From Stutzerimonas stutzeri (GTDB lineage: Bacteria > Pseudomonadota > Gammaproteobacteria > Pseudomonadales > Pseudomonadaceae): a stretch of 64,000 bases of DNA. A program made the translations under genes and the position numbers. This document shows positions 35,703-42,708 of this stretch, in pieces (within the stretch, counting starts at the first letter, position 1; the number at the start of each line of letters is the position of its first letter). Location: contig NZ_JAGQFP010000001.1 in NCBI RefSeq assembly GCF_019090095.1, forward strand, positions 2,019,001-2,083,000, given 5' to 3'. The notes below the pieces were generated by a model, which searched no databases, was not told the origin of the DNA, and was given only the letters and a program-made list of their open reading frames with translations.

Positions 35703-36008
35703 GTCATCTCTTTTTAAGGCCCGTACATACATGGAAGTTCGTATCGCCGCCGCCTGTTCCTTATTCCATACGCGTCCGCTGGGCTTACATCTAGCGCGCT
35801 GTCTGTGCTCGCATCGGGTCTTTGACCGGCGACCAGAGGCATCCAGCGGTGTGAAACAGTCATCATCTAGCAGCTTGAACGTTCGCAGCTGTTCGGCCAC
35901 TGTGCGGTATCAGCCAGCGAGGCCTGGTTTGCTCCGCTGCCTAACATGCGGTTCAAGCCGCTCACTTCGTTCGCTGGGACGGGCTAAAGCCCGCCCCTTA
36001 ACCAAACG
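35697..36008 (+). repeat. Cassette 12: 312-bp repeated cassette, copy 3
   Basis: Almost identical to copy 2 at 32480-32791 over the full 312 bp. Substitutions include those giving Val to Asp and Cys to Ser in the 93-residue open frame starting at 35731, and one silent change. The near identity implies a recent duplication or two insertions of the same cassette. Confidence 0.65.
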
Positions 36009-36014
36009 TTAGGC
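35939..36014 (+). repeat. attC 12
   Basis: Inverse core GCCTAAC, core GTTAGGC, 76 bp, P. stutzeri type. Confidence 0.93.
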
Positions 36015-36020
36015 GTAACA

Positions 36021-36473
36021 ATGAAACCACACCTCCGCATCGTAAGGCATCCGTATGAAGAGCCTTACCATTTAAATCTGGTAGTGAGCGCGTCAAACGG
36101 CAACTTGTCTGCCGGGTTTGAATATTATGAAAACGCCAGAGCCATTCATGAATGGGCAAGCGTGTTAGAGAAGTTCCCGCGCCATAGTAGCGATGTTTTT
36201 CTCCACGAAATCGGCTCAGAAATTCCAGAAGACCGCACCGCTTACTACTTTCGACTACGCGTTTTCAACACAAACTCAGCCGGAGCCTGTGCAATCCAGC
36301 TTCGCTTCAATAATAATCAGAGCCTGCCGAACCGAGAGATATTTGATTTTTGTATTCGTGCTGAACCATCACAGATAAATAGACTTGGAAAATTACTTCG
36401 AACCTTTGCTGAGCTGAGGCATGAGGTTCTAGAGTGGAACGTTACAGAAGGTGAACTCCATGAGTTCTCCTGA
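36021..36473 (+). CDS. Cassette 13: hypothetical protein
   Basis: 150-residue soluble protein in cassette 36009-36546 (MKPHLRIVRHPYEEPYHLNL ... FFRL-like strands ... LLRTFAELRHEVLEW). The alternation of strands with a final helix suggests a small alpha/beta domain. No named family recognised. Confidence 0.72.
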   Translation: MKPHLRIVRHPYEEPYHLNLVVSASNGNLSAGFEYYENARAIHEWASVLEKFPRHSSDVFLHEIGSEIPEDRTAYYFRLRVFNTNSAGACAIQLRFNNNQSLPNREIFDFCIRAEPSQINRLGKLLRTFAELRHEVLEWNVTEGELHEFS

Positions 36474-36475
36474 AA

Positions 36476-36552
36476 TCCTAACCATCGGTTCAAATCGCTC
36501 GCTTCGCTCACTGGGACGGGCTAATGCCCGCCCCTTAGCTTAATCGTTAGCC
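36476..36552 (+). repeat. attC 13
   Basis: Inverse core TCCTAAC, core GTTAGCC, 77 bp, second subtype (AGCTTAATC). Confidence 0.9.
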
Positions 36553-36566
36553 ACCACAAGGAAGTT

Positions 36567-36929
36567 ATGCGTAAGTCCATCAGCATCGCAATCGTAGTCG
36601 CTATCTCGATTGCTCATTACTCAATCATGGGTTATCTGGGCTATGACCCTGCACCTGAGTACGAAAACTTAATGGCTTGGTCTTTCGCTCTCATGGTTGC
36701 ACTGTGGTGTTTGGATGACGCAAAGAAACATAACTTCCACCGTCCTTATGAGTTCGGTGCTTTTATTTTCTTCCTCTGGCCAATCGTTTTGCCGGCGTAT
36801 CTCATTTACACGCGGGGCTGGCTAGGCACACTCGTATTTTTGGCCTTTCTATTTATAGCGCTATTGCCTTACATTTGTGGCTGGGTTTCTTACTACGCAA
36901 GCCCTGCTTACAGTGAGTATGGCGTCTAA
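36567..36929 (+). CDS. Cassette 14: four-helix membrane protein
   Basis: 120-residue protein in cassette 36547-36994 with hydrophobic segments near residues 5-25, 34-50, 64-84 and 86-108. It has a conserved-looking LDDAKKHNFHRPYEFGAFIFFLWPIVLPAYLIYTRG core, which resembles small membrane proteins of unknown function found in other genomes. A ribosome site (AAGGAAG) precedes the ATG. Confidence 0.75.
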   Translation: MRKSISIAIVVAISIAHYSIMGYLGYDPAPEYENLMAWSFALMVALWCLDDAKKHNFHRPYEFGAFIFFLWPIVLPAYLIYTRGWLGTLVFLAFLFIALLPYICGWVSYYASPAYSEYGV

Positions 36930-37000
36930 CATATGGTTCAAGTCGTTCGCTTCGCTCACTCGGGACCGGCTAAGGCCGGCCCCTTAACCAAACGTTAGGT
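36924..37000 (+). repeat. attC 14
   Basis: Inverse core GTCTAAC, core GTTAGGT, 77 bp, P. stutzeri type. Confidence 0.93.
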
Positions 37001-37007
37001 TCTAGCC

Positions 37008-37310
37008 ATGACCAAGTGCGACCAAAGAATCCTTCATGGCTTGCTCAAAGCCTTAAATGATGAGAATTACTTATCCAAGCTTTCGCGCTACAAAATCTTA
37101 AGCTTCCTTGCAGGCTGGGTGTTCTTCTTTATCTCATTCTTTGAAAGCCTTCAACCAAACATTCCATTGTGGGCAATTTCCTTAACCGGCATATTTTCAG
37201 GACTTCTAATCGGCGCAGGATTTTTCATCGAACTATCAATCCGCCAATGGCCTGTAGTAAAGGCAATAATTGACATCCCAAAGGCTAAAGAACTGGGAGA
37301 ACAAACCTAA
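37008..37310 (+). CDS. Cassette 15: two-helix membrane protein
   Basis: 100-residue protein in cassette 36995-37375 with transmembrane helices at about 28-45 and 52-74 and a cytosolic helical N-terminus (RILHGLLKALNDENYLSKLSRYK). Function unknown. Confidence 0.72.
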   Translation: MTKCDQRILHGLLKALNDENYLSKLSRYKILSFLAGWVFFFISFFESLQPNIPLWAISLTGIFSGLLIGAGFFIELSIRQWPVVKAIIDIPKAKELGEQT

Positions 37311-37381
37311 CAATGCGCTCAAATCGCTCACTTCGTTCGCTGGGACGGGCTAAAGCCCGCCCCTTAGCTTAAACGTTAGAC
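37305..37381 (+). repeat. attC 15
   Basis: Inverse core ACCTAAC, core GTTAGAC, 77 bp. The pre-core stretch AGCTTAAAC is a hybrid of the two main subtypes. Confidence 0.92.
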
Positions 37382-37420
37382 ATCAAAGAAAAGAGATTCA
37401 TCAACCAAGGAGTTATACAT

Positions 37421-37858
37421 ATGGGAAGTTACGTCGAGAGCGCTCTTACACAAGGTGAAAAGGTAATTTATGAAGGAAAAACGAGTCTCTGGTCGCTTTT
37501 ACCACTGATACTGTTAGGTCTATTAACGCTCGGCATTTTTGGCCTTGGCCTGCTTTTTTGGATCGCAGCAGCAATACGCTATTTCTCCACAGAGTTAGCC
37601 ATCACAAACAAACGTGTTATTGCGAAATTCGGCTTCATAAGCAGAACAACCATTGAAATAAATATACAAAAAATTGAAAGCATTCAAGTTAACCAAGGGA
37701 TTCTTGGTCGCATATTCAATTTTGGCTCAATTGTTGTTTCTGGCGCAGGAAACCCACAAGCACCAGTTCCAGGAATTTCCAGCCCTTTGAATTTTCGTCG
37801 GGAGTTCCTAAACACACAAGAGCAAGAGCTGTCGACTAACAACGTGGCTGTAGCCTGA
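37421..37858 (+). CDS. Cassette 16: membrane protein with bacterial PH (YdbS-like) domain
   Basis: 145-residue protein in cassette 37376-37922. EXXXYEGKTSLWSLLP is followed by a membrane hairpin (about residues 24-56), then a bPH2 domain: STELAITNKRVIAKFGFISRTTIEINIQKIESIQVNQGILGRIFNFGSIVVSGAGN, split here for length. Such proteins are membrane-associated and of uncertain role. A clear AAGGAG precedes the ATG. Confidence 0.85.
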   Translation: MGSYVESALTQGEKVIYEGKTSLWSLLPLILLGLLTLGIFGLGLLFWIAAAIRYFSTELAITNKRVIAKFGFISRTTIEINIQKIESIQVNQGILGRIFNFGSIVVSGAGNPQAPVPGISSPLNFRREFLNTQEQELSTNNVAVA

Positions 37859-37928
37859 CAAGCGGTTCAAATCGCTCGCTTCGCTCACTGGGACGGGCTA
37901 AAGCCCGCCCCTTACCCAAACGTTAGGT
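37853..37928 (+). repeat. attC 16
   Basis: Inverse core GCCTGAC (A to G change), core GTTAGGT, 76 bp, P. stutzeri type. Confidence 0.9.
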
Positions 37929-37945
37929 ATATATAAGGAAACTCT

Positions 37946-38254
37946 GTGATCACCTGCTACCTCAAATACTTAATCGATCCATACAAACTTAAAGAGTTTG
38001 AGCATTACGGAAAACTGTGGATTCCCCTGGTTGAGAGGTTTGGGGGTAACCATCACGGTTACTTTTTACCATCGGAAGGCGCCAATAATGTTGCACTCGC
38101 TATGTTCACGTTCCCAAGCCTAGCTGAGTACGAGCAGTATCGGCAAAGCTCATTTCAAGATGCCGCTTGCATAGCCGCCTTAAAATACGCTGAAGAAACA
38201 AAGTGCATTATAAGCTACGAGCGTACTTTCTTTAGGCCGGTGTTCAATGCCTAA
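37946..38254 (+). CDS. Cassette 17: NIPSNAP family protein
   Basis: 102-residue protein (GTG start at 37946, AAGGAAA upstream) in cassette 37923-38318. It has the NIPSNAP pattern: MITCYLKYLIDPYKLKEFEHYGKLWIPLVERFGGNHHGYFLP, split in two helices and strands, then MFTFPSLAEYEQYRQ. Dimeric ferredoxin-like fold; function not established. NIPSNAP genes are known passengers of integron cassettes. Confidence 0.87.
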   Translation: MITCYLKYLIDPYKLKEFEHYGKLWIPLVERFGGNHHGYFLPSEGANNVALAMFTFPSLAEYEQYRQSSFQDAACIAALKYAEETKCIISYERTFFRPVFNA

Positions 38255-38324
38255 CAAGTGGTTCAAATCGTTCGCTGCGCTCACTGGGACCGGCTAAAGC
38301 CGGCCCCTTAACCAAACGTTATAG
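38249..38324 (+). repeat. attC 17
   Basis: Inverse core GCCTAAC, core GTTATAG, 76 bp, P. stutzeri type. Confidence 0.92.
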
Positions 38325-38350
38325 TTCAAGAAAAAATAGTGAGATTGTAA

Positions 38351-38644
38351 ATGTCAGTAGACAAACCATGTATTTTCGCAAAAATCACTCCAAAGGCTGA
38401 GTTTTTCGAATCTGCCAAGAATGAATTGTTAGGAATGTTAGGAGCCACTCGAAATGAAGCTGGCTGCATTCAATTCGAATTACATTGCTCAGAATGCAAA
38501 AGCTACATTTACTTATATGAGGAGTGGGAGAGTAAAGCTGCTTTAGAAAATCACCACCAAGAGGGGCATACCCAGTTAGTTGCACAAAAATTTAAAGATT
38601 GGTTAGCAGCACCGACTGAGGTTACATTCATGAATAAGCTATAA
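38351..38644 (+). CDS. Cassette 18: ABM-domain protein (YgiN-like monooxygenase fold)
   Basis: 97-residue protein in cassette 38319-38702 with the ABM pattern: FAKITPKAEFFESAKNELLGML, ATRNEAGCIQFELH, YLYEEWESKAALENHH and a final QKFKDWL helix. These dimeric ferredoxin-like proteins include quinol monooxygenases and heme oxygenase-like enzymes; substrate cannot be predicted. Confidence 0.87.
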   Translation: MSVDKPCIFAKITPKAEFFESAKNELLGMLGATRNEAGCIQFELHCSECKSYIYLYEEWESKAALENHHQEGHTQLVAQKFKDWLAAPTEVTFMNKL

Positions 38645-38708
38645 CAAATGGCTGTTGGCGGACGCATCTACGCTGCGCTCCGGAGCGCCGCAAAGCCAAA
38701 CGTTATGC
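38639..38708 (+). repeat. attC 18 (divergent type)
   Basis: Inverse core CTATAAC, core GTTATGC, 70 bp, with an interior (GGCGGACGC, then TGCGCTCCGGAGCGCCGC) unlike the main subtypes. Confidence 0.87.
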
Positions 38709-38723
38709 GTAATAAGGAAATTC

Positions 38724-38999
38724 ATGTCAAAATTTACATTAAAAGGTTTTATTTTAGTTCCTGAGCCGGAGCTAGAATTAGTAAAAAGTGAACTGGAAAA
38801 TCACAAACGACTCACGTTCGAAGAGCCAGGCTGTATTACCTTTCGTGTCATTGAAAATTCGGAGAATCCTCTTCGTTTTGACGTTTACGAAGAGTTCGCG
38901 GATAAAGCGTCATTTGAACAACATCAGAAAAGAGTTAAAGCTTCTCATTGGGGCAAAGTGACAGTCAATGTTGAGCGCCACTACGAGCTCTCCGAGTAA
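38724..38999 (+). CDS. Cassette 19: ABM-domain protein
   Basis: 91-residue protein in cassette 38703-39123, again of the ABM/YgiN type: FEEPGCITFRVIENSENPLRFDVYEEFADKASFEQHQ pattern, split by short loops. Start at ATG 38724 with AAGGAAA upstream; the longer frame from 38655 is attC read-through. It is the third dimeric alpha+beta barrel gene in a row but sits in a cassette with a Vibrio-type attC. Confidence 0.87.
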   Translation: MSKFTLKGFILVPEPELELVKSELENHKRLTFEEPGCITFRVIENSENPLRFDVYEEFADKASFEQHQKRVKASHWGKVTVNVERHYELSE

Positions 39000-39001
39000 A
39001 C

Positions 39002-39129
39002 GCATAACAAAGCGTTTAAGAGGGATTTGGCGCGCGTGACATTTTTGGTTTGCGTTGAGCTTGTGTGTTTAAGGTGTATTGTAGAAACCTCGGGATTGCG
39101 TGCCTGCACCCCTTAACGCGGCGTTAGGC
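39002..39129 (+). repeat. attC 19, VCR-like (Vibrio type)
   Basis: Inverse core GCATAAC, core GTTAGGC, 128 bp. The interior begins AACAAAGCGTTTAAGAGGGA and ends GCGTGCCTGCACCCCTTAA before CGCGGCGTTAG. This follows the layout of Vibrio cholerae repeats (AACAAACGCCTCAAGAGGGA at one end, GCGTTGCCAGCCCCTTAG-GCGGGCGTTA at the other). It is far longer than neighbouring sites. Confidence 0.88.
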
Positions 39130-39147
39130 GCCCTTGGAGAGCCGTGC

Positions 39148-39414
39148 ATGACCGGGAAAGCATGTGGAGAGTTTGAGCAGCTATTTGCCAAACTCCTAGA
39201 GCAAAAGATCAGGCAAGGTGCACAACGTGACACCGCTCTAGTTAAAGAAAGCTATGATTCGGCCAGTTCCGCGTTGAGCCTTCTTGAAACCAAAGCAGAC
39301 CCTCTTCATATAAACGACATCGCGGCAACCTTGGCAGGCAGGGAAAATGAGCTAATGACGCTTGGATCTCAGAGAGCTCAACGATTAATCTTTGATCTCG
39401 TTTACATGCACTAG
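39148..39414 (+). CDS. Cassette 20: small helical hypothetical protein
   Basis: 88-residue, helical soluble protein in cassette 39124-39496 (MTGKACGEFEQLFAKLLEQK ... RAQRLIFDLVYMH). GGAGA lies upstream of the ATG at 39148. No recognised family. Confidence 0.68.
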   Translation: MTGKACGEFEQLFAKLLEQKIRQGAQRDTALVKESYDSASSALSLLETKADPLHINDIAATLAGRENELMTLGSQRAQRLIFDLVYMH

Positions 39415-39426
39415 CTATGGAGTTAG

Positions 39427-39502
39427 GCCTATCAATGCGCTTAAATCGTTCGCCTCGCTCACTGGGACTGGCTAAAGCCCGTCCCTTAACCAAACGTTCG
39501 GC
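39427..39502 (+). repeat. attC 20 with altered cores
   Basis: Inverse core GCCTATC and core GTTCGGC, each with one change from the canonical GCCTAAC/GTTAGGC; 76 bp, otherwise P. stutzeri type. Confidence 0.83.
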
Positions 39503-39509
39503 CACTTCT

Positions 39510-39803
39510 ATGACTGCTGTGCCCGAATCAATCAAAAGCGAGGCAATGCAGGCGACGAGAGCGTTCGTTGAAGCGCTTGAGATAGAACGTTTGCAAGGCT
39601 GGGCTCAACGATTCGTAGAGATCCTTTCCATGCTTGAGCATGATCGACTTCGTGAAGCTATTCATCTCTACGAGCAAACAAAGTACACCGGGCCAGGCAG
39701 TCTGTCAGACGTGTATGCAAACGATGAAGCAGCTTTCAATGCCGCGTGGGGCCGTTGCAGCGCTGCACTGAGAGCGCTACAAGCGCAAGGTAGCGAGCAG
39801 TGA
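39510..39803 (+). CDS. Cassette 21: hypothetical protein
   Basis: 97-residue soluble helical protein in cassette 39497-39945. The block IHLYEQTKYTGPGSLSDVY followed by WGRCSAALRAL loosely recalls the DUF6966 family of small cassette proteins (G-x-GS-x-x-D). That link is tentative. Start at ATG 39510; the frame upstream is attC translation. Confidence 0.68.
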   Translation: MTAVPESIKSEAMQATRAFVEALEIERLQGWAQRFVEILSMLEHDRLREAIHLYEQTKYTGPGSLSDVYANDEAAFNAAWGRCSAALRALQAQGSEQ

Positions 39804-39833
39804 TAATCTCAACCAAGTACTCAATAGCCATCA

Positions 39834-39951
39834 GCCTAACTGGTCGGTCAAGCGGACGCCAACACAGGCCATGCCTTCGGCATTCTCATGGCTTGTTTTG
39901 GTGCCCTACGCACCTTCGGTGCTCCGGCGCCACTTACCTTGGGCGTTATGC
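39834..39951 (+). repeat. attC 21 (long, divergent type)
   Basis: Inverse core GCCTAAC, core GTTATGC, 118 bp. The interior starts TGGTCGGTCAAGCGGACGCC and ends CGCCACTTACCTTGGGC, unrelated to the main subtypes, so the cassette likely came from another lineage. Confidence 0.85.
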
Positions 39952-39953
39952 AT

Positions 39954-40286
39954 ATGAACGCACTGACAATTGAGTTTTAGTTGGCAGCATCAATCCTGCT
40001 AGCTCTGCTTGCTATCTTTTCGGCGGCGGCTTTGCGCTTTTGTATACGCAATAATCCGTCTGCCTCTAAAGCACTTCTGCAAACTGGCAACCCCTTACAT
40101 GGGGCAACGGCCGTAGTCTCAACGCTGAATGGTTCATTTTTGCTTCCGTGCAAAAAACTACCGCCTACGGTTCAACTACAAGGCTGGGCCCTTACATTTT
40201 TCTGGGCGGCAAGGTTATGTGCTTGGAGCTCAGCAATAGTAATAATCTGCATGGCGCTAGCTAGCCAGTCGAGCGCGGCGGCGTAA
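39954..40286 (+). CDS. Cassette 22: membrane protein with early amber codon
   Basis: Cassette 39946-40358. An ATG at 39954, 3 bp after the core, opens MNALTIEF and then meets TAG at 39978-39980. The same frame continues from TTG 39981 as a 101-residue protein with a transmembrane helix near its N-terminus (AASILLALLAIFSAAALRF) and another near the C-terminus. Either TTG 39981 is the start, or the gene is disrupted by one nonsense mutation. Function unknown. Confidence 0.6.
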
Positions 40287-40287
40287 T

Positions 40288-40364
40288 GCATAACAAATGG
40301 TTCAAGTCACTCGCTCCGCTCGCTCGGGACCGGCTAAAGCCGGGCTCTTAACCAAACGTTATAA
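40288..40364 (+). repeat. attC 22
   Basis: Inverse core GCATAAC, core GTTATAA, 77 bp, P. stutzeri type. Confidence 0.92.
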
Positions 40365-40384
40365 CTCACAAGGAACGTCGCAAC

Positions 40385-40900
40385 ATGCGCACCATCATCG
40401 GAGCAGTAATTCTCACTCTATCCTTCCAAGCACTTGCAGACACTAAAAGCGAGAAAATCGGGCGCCTTATGGACGCACTTGGCTTGGTAGAAACTTGGAA
40501 GCAGCAAATCGAGCAAGGAAAGGAATACAACAGAAAAGTCAGCACGCAAATCATGGATCAAGTTCTTTCCCAGCTTAATCCCAACGAAGATTTCAAGCAG
40601 CGCTTCAAGACTGCAGCTGATGGTTTTATAAAGAAAACAGAAGCGCCTTGGACCGCCGAAAAAATTGTTTCGGTTTGGGCAAGTTACTACGCCCCTGATT
40701 TTTCTGAGGAAGAGCTTGACCAACTAATAGCCTTTTACTCATCCCCGCTTGGACAAAAAGATATTCAAGTCACACGCAAGGCAATGAAAGGCTTCTCTAA
40801 ATACTTTGAAGAAGCCAGTCAGCCCATCACCCAAAGTGCCACCAACGAATACATAGAGCAGCTAAAGATAATCGCCACTCAATGCAATTGTGCCAAGTGA
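40385..40900 (+). CDS. Cassette 23: secreted DUF2059 protein
   Basis: 171-residue protein in cassette 40359-40984 with a signal peptide (MRTIIGAVILTLSFQALA) and the DUF2059 core: FTxxEL-like segment YYAPDFSEEELDQLIAFYSSPLGQK and the following KAMKGFSKYFEEA helix. Periplasmic; function unknown. AAGGAAC lies upstream of the ATG. Confidence 0.88.
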   Translation: MRTIIGAVILTLSFQALADTKSEKIGRLMDALGLVETWKQQIEQGKEYNRKVSTQIMDQVLSQLNPNEDFKQRFKTAADGFIKKTEAPWTAEKIVSVWASYYAPDFSEEELDQLIAFYSSPLGQKDIQVTRKAMKGFSKYFEEASQPITQSATNEYIEQLKIIATQCNCAK

Positions 40901-40901
40901 T

Positions 40902-40990
40902 TTATAACAATATGCTCAACTGTCGCTCACTTCGTTCGCTGGACAGCCAAAAGCTGCGCTTTTGGCTGTCCGTTAGCTTAGTCGTTAGAA
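40902..40990 (+). repeat. attC 23 (long-hairpin subtype)
   Basis: Inverse core TTATAAC, core GTTAGAA, 89 bp, with an extended stem GGACAGCCAAAAGC / GCTTTTGGCTGTCC. Confidence 0.9.
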
Positions 40991-40998
40991 TCCAGCCA

Positions 40999-41307
40999 AT
41001 GAAAAATTATGCGGTCTTCGTCGAAGGCAATGACTTCGAACTTACGCGGAAAGGCACTAAAGAAATCGTTGGCTTTTTCGTCACAGTCAGAGTCGAAACC
41101 GAATCAGAGGATGAGGCAACCATTCGCGCTATTGAGATAGTTAAATCGTACGAAATGCTAAAAGAAGCATTCAGCGCAACCGCAACCGCAACCGCAACCG
41201 CAACCGCAACTCCGCGTTTAGACGCGAAATTAGTTCATGAGCTTTTACCTAACAACAAAATGACGAATACAGAGCTTGTTTTCTTTCCAACGGCGGACGA
41301 GGCATGA
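40999..41307 (+). CDS. Cassette 24: hypothetical protein with Ala-Thr repeat
   Basis: 102-residue protein in cassette 40985-41379. An alpha/beta N-terminal domain (YAVFVEGNDFELTRKGTKEIVGFFVTVRVETESEDEA, in two strands and a helix) leads into an (Ala-Thr)5 run encoded by a perfect hexanucleotide microsatellite, then a short tail. Start at ATG 40999; the upstream frame is attC translation. Family not recognised. Confidence 0.72.
   Translation: MKNYAVFVEGNDFELTRKGTKEIVGFFVTVRVETESEDEATIRAIEIVKSYEMLKEAFSATATATATATATPRLDAKLVHELLPNNKMTNTELVFFPTADEA
41176..41210 (+). repeat. GCAACC hexanucleotide microsatellite
   Basis: About 5.8 perfect copies of GCAACC inside the cassette 24 gene. Slippage would change the number of Ala-Thr pairs without shifting the frame. 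Confidence 0.9.
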
Positions 41308-41308
41308 C

Positions 41309-41385
41309 TTCTAACATATGGTTCAAGCCGTTCGCTTCGCTCACTCGGGACCGGCTAAAGCCGGCCCCTTAACCAAACGTTAGCA
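41309..41385 (+). repeat. attC 24
   Basis: Inverse core TTCTAAC (pairs with opening GTTAGAA), core GTTAGCA, 77 bp, P. stutzeri type. Confidence 0.92.
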
Positions 41386-41400
41386 GTCAAAGGAAAAATC

Positions 41401-41706
41401 GTGACAATCCGGAACGTCATCAACATCCGAATAAGGTTTGCTAGTGCCGCAGTTTATGGCGGGCTTTTGCTTACCGGAGGATCAATTCAATATTTTTTGA
41501 ACCAGAACAAAGAACCACCATTTTTGTCATTCTCTATATTTTTCCTCGGCTTCGCCTTAATGCTGGCAATAAAGTTCACTACAAAATGCCCTGCATGCAA
41601 AGGAAACATTGGTTCAACGCTAATGAATAGCGGCTCACCAGTAGCATTATCCAAGAAAGTAAAGCATTGCCCGCTGTGCGGCATAAACATTGACCAAGCA
41701 GTGTGA
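41401..41706 (+). CDS. Cassette 25: two-helix membrane protein with C-terminal zinc ribbon
   Basis: 101-residue protein (GTG start at 41401, AAGGAAA upstream) in cassette 41380-41782. Two transmembrane helices (about 12-30 and 41-58) are followed by a zinc ribbon, CPACKG ... CPLCGI. Function unknown; the next cassette has the mirror arrangement. Confidence 0.78.
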   Translation: MTIRNVINIRIRFASAAVYGGLLLTGGSIQYFLNQNKEPPFLSFSIFFLGFALMLAIKFTTKCPACKGNIGSTLMNSGSPVALSKKVKHCPLCGINIDQAV

Positions 41707-41712
41707 TTTTCC

Positions 41713-41788
41713 TGCTAACAAATGGTTCAAATCGCTCGCTTCGCTCACTGGGACGGGCTAAAGCCGGCCCCTTAACCAAACGTCATGT
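41713..41788 (+). repeat. attC 25 with non-canonical core
   Basis: Inverse core TGCTAAC (pairs with GTTAGCA), but the downstream core is GTCATGT, with C for the conserved second T; 76 bp, P. stutzeri type. Confidence 0.85.
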
Positions 41789-41805
41789 TTCATCGCAGGA
41801 AGCTT

Positions 41806-42084
41806 ATGAATTGCCCGCATTGCAATAACGAAATTCCGCACAAAATGCCATGGAATTTCTCAAGCACATACGTATGCACACAATGCAAGAAGACCTCTTA
41901 CCCACCGAAGGCTTATCCGCTGTTGGCCTTTCTAGCTGCAGCGGCGTTCACATACGCAGCTAAAATTTCCATTGCAAGTTTTGGCTACAGCATGCCTTGG
42001 TACGCTGCTTTGGCTCTAGCCTTATGCTTCATCTACGGCATTGATCGCGTAGCTCTCAAGCTTGAGCCAAGCAATGAAACATAA
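41806..42084 (+). CDS. Cassette 26: zinc-ribbon plus two-helix membrane protein
   Basis: 92-residue protein in cassette 41783-42159. N-terminal zinc ribbon CPHCNN ... CTQCKK (residues about 3-28), then two transmembrane helices (about 38-55 and 62-80). The start at 41806 has AGGA upstream; an ATG at 41785 overlaps the core site. Function unknown. Confidence 0.78.
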   Translation: MNCPHCNNEIPHKMPWNFSSTYVCTQCKKTSYPPKAYPLLAFLAAAAFTYAAKISIASFGYSMPWYAALALALCFIYGIDRVALKLEPSNET

Positions 42085-42165
42085 CAATGCGCTCAACGCA
42101 GCTCGTTTCACTCTTGGACCACCAAAAGCTGCGCTTTCGGCGGCCCGTTAGCTTAATCGTTAAGG
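42079..42165 (+). repeat. attC 26 (long-hairpin subtype)
   Basis: Inverse core ACATAAC, core GTTAAGG, 87 bp, with stem GGACCACCAAAAGC / GCTTTCGGCGGCCC. Confidence 0.88.
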
Positions 42166-42176
42166 ATCGATCAACA

Positions 42177-42581
42177 TTGACTTCTGTACCACGGGCATAC
42201 ACGTATTTTCGAGTTGCGGCAGAAATCCTTCCGCTGGAGGAAATATCTGCTGCTATCGGGTGCGCACCAACCAGTAGCTGGCGCAAGGGTGACCCTGGGC
42301 TTTACAACCCCGTACGGCTAGACAGCGGCTGGTGTTTGAACAGCCCTCTACCCGAAACGAACACTTGCATTGAGGCTCATATTGAAGCACTTTTGCCACT
42401 TCTTGAATGTACCGCTGAGGCAGTCAAAAAAATATCCGAGCAATACCAAACCTATCTGGTTTGCGTAGGTTATTTCAATGCAACAACAAGACCTGCGTTC
42501 CATATTTCTAAAGCAACCCTAGTTCGTATCGCTTCGTTAGGAGTAAGCATCGATGCCGATTTGTACTGCCTCGGGTGCTAG
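42177..42581 (+). CDS. Cassette 27: DUF4279 protein
   Basis: 134-residue protein in cassette 42160-42656. DUF4279 pattern: YTYFRVAAEILPLEEISAAIGCAPTSSWRKGDPG in the N-terminal half and a second similar strand-helix unit later (YLVCVGYFNATTRPAFHISKATLVRIASLGVSIDADLYC), each shown here as continuous family blocks. No ATG is available; TTG at 42177 with AAGGAT 8 bp upstream is the best start. Confidence 0.8.
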   Translation: MTSVPRAYTYFRVAAEILPLEEISAAIGCAPTSSWRKGDPGLYNPVRLDSGWCLNSPLPETNTCIEAHIEALLPLLECTAEAVKKISEQYQTYLVCVGYFNATTRPAFHISKATLVRIASLGVSIDADLYCLGC

Positions 42582-42586
42582 TTGCT

Positions 42587-42662
42587 CCCTAACAACTCGC
42601 TCAAATCGTTAGCTGCGCTCACTGGAACGGGCTAAAGCCCGCCCCTTAACCAAACGTTAGGC
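42587..42662 (+). repeat. attC 27
   Basis: Inverse core CCCTAAC, core GTTAGGC, 76 bp, P. stutzeri type. Confidence 0.9.
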
Positions 42663-42708
42663 CGCTACCACCCACGTTATACCGACGTAGCACTAAAGGA
42701 GGACAGCG

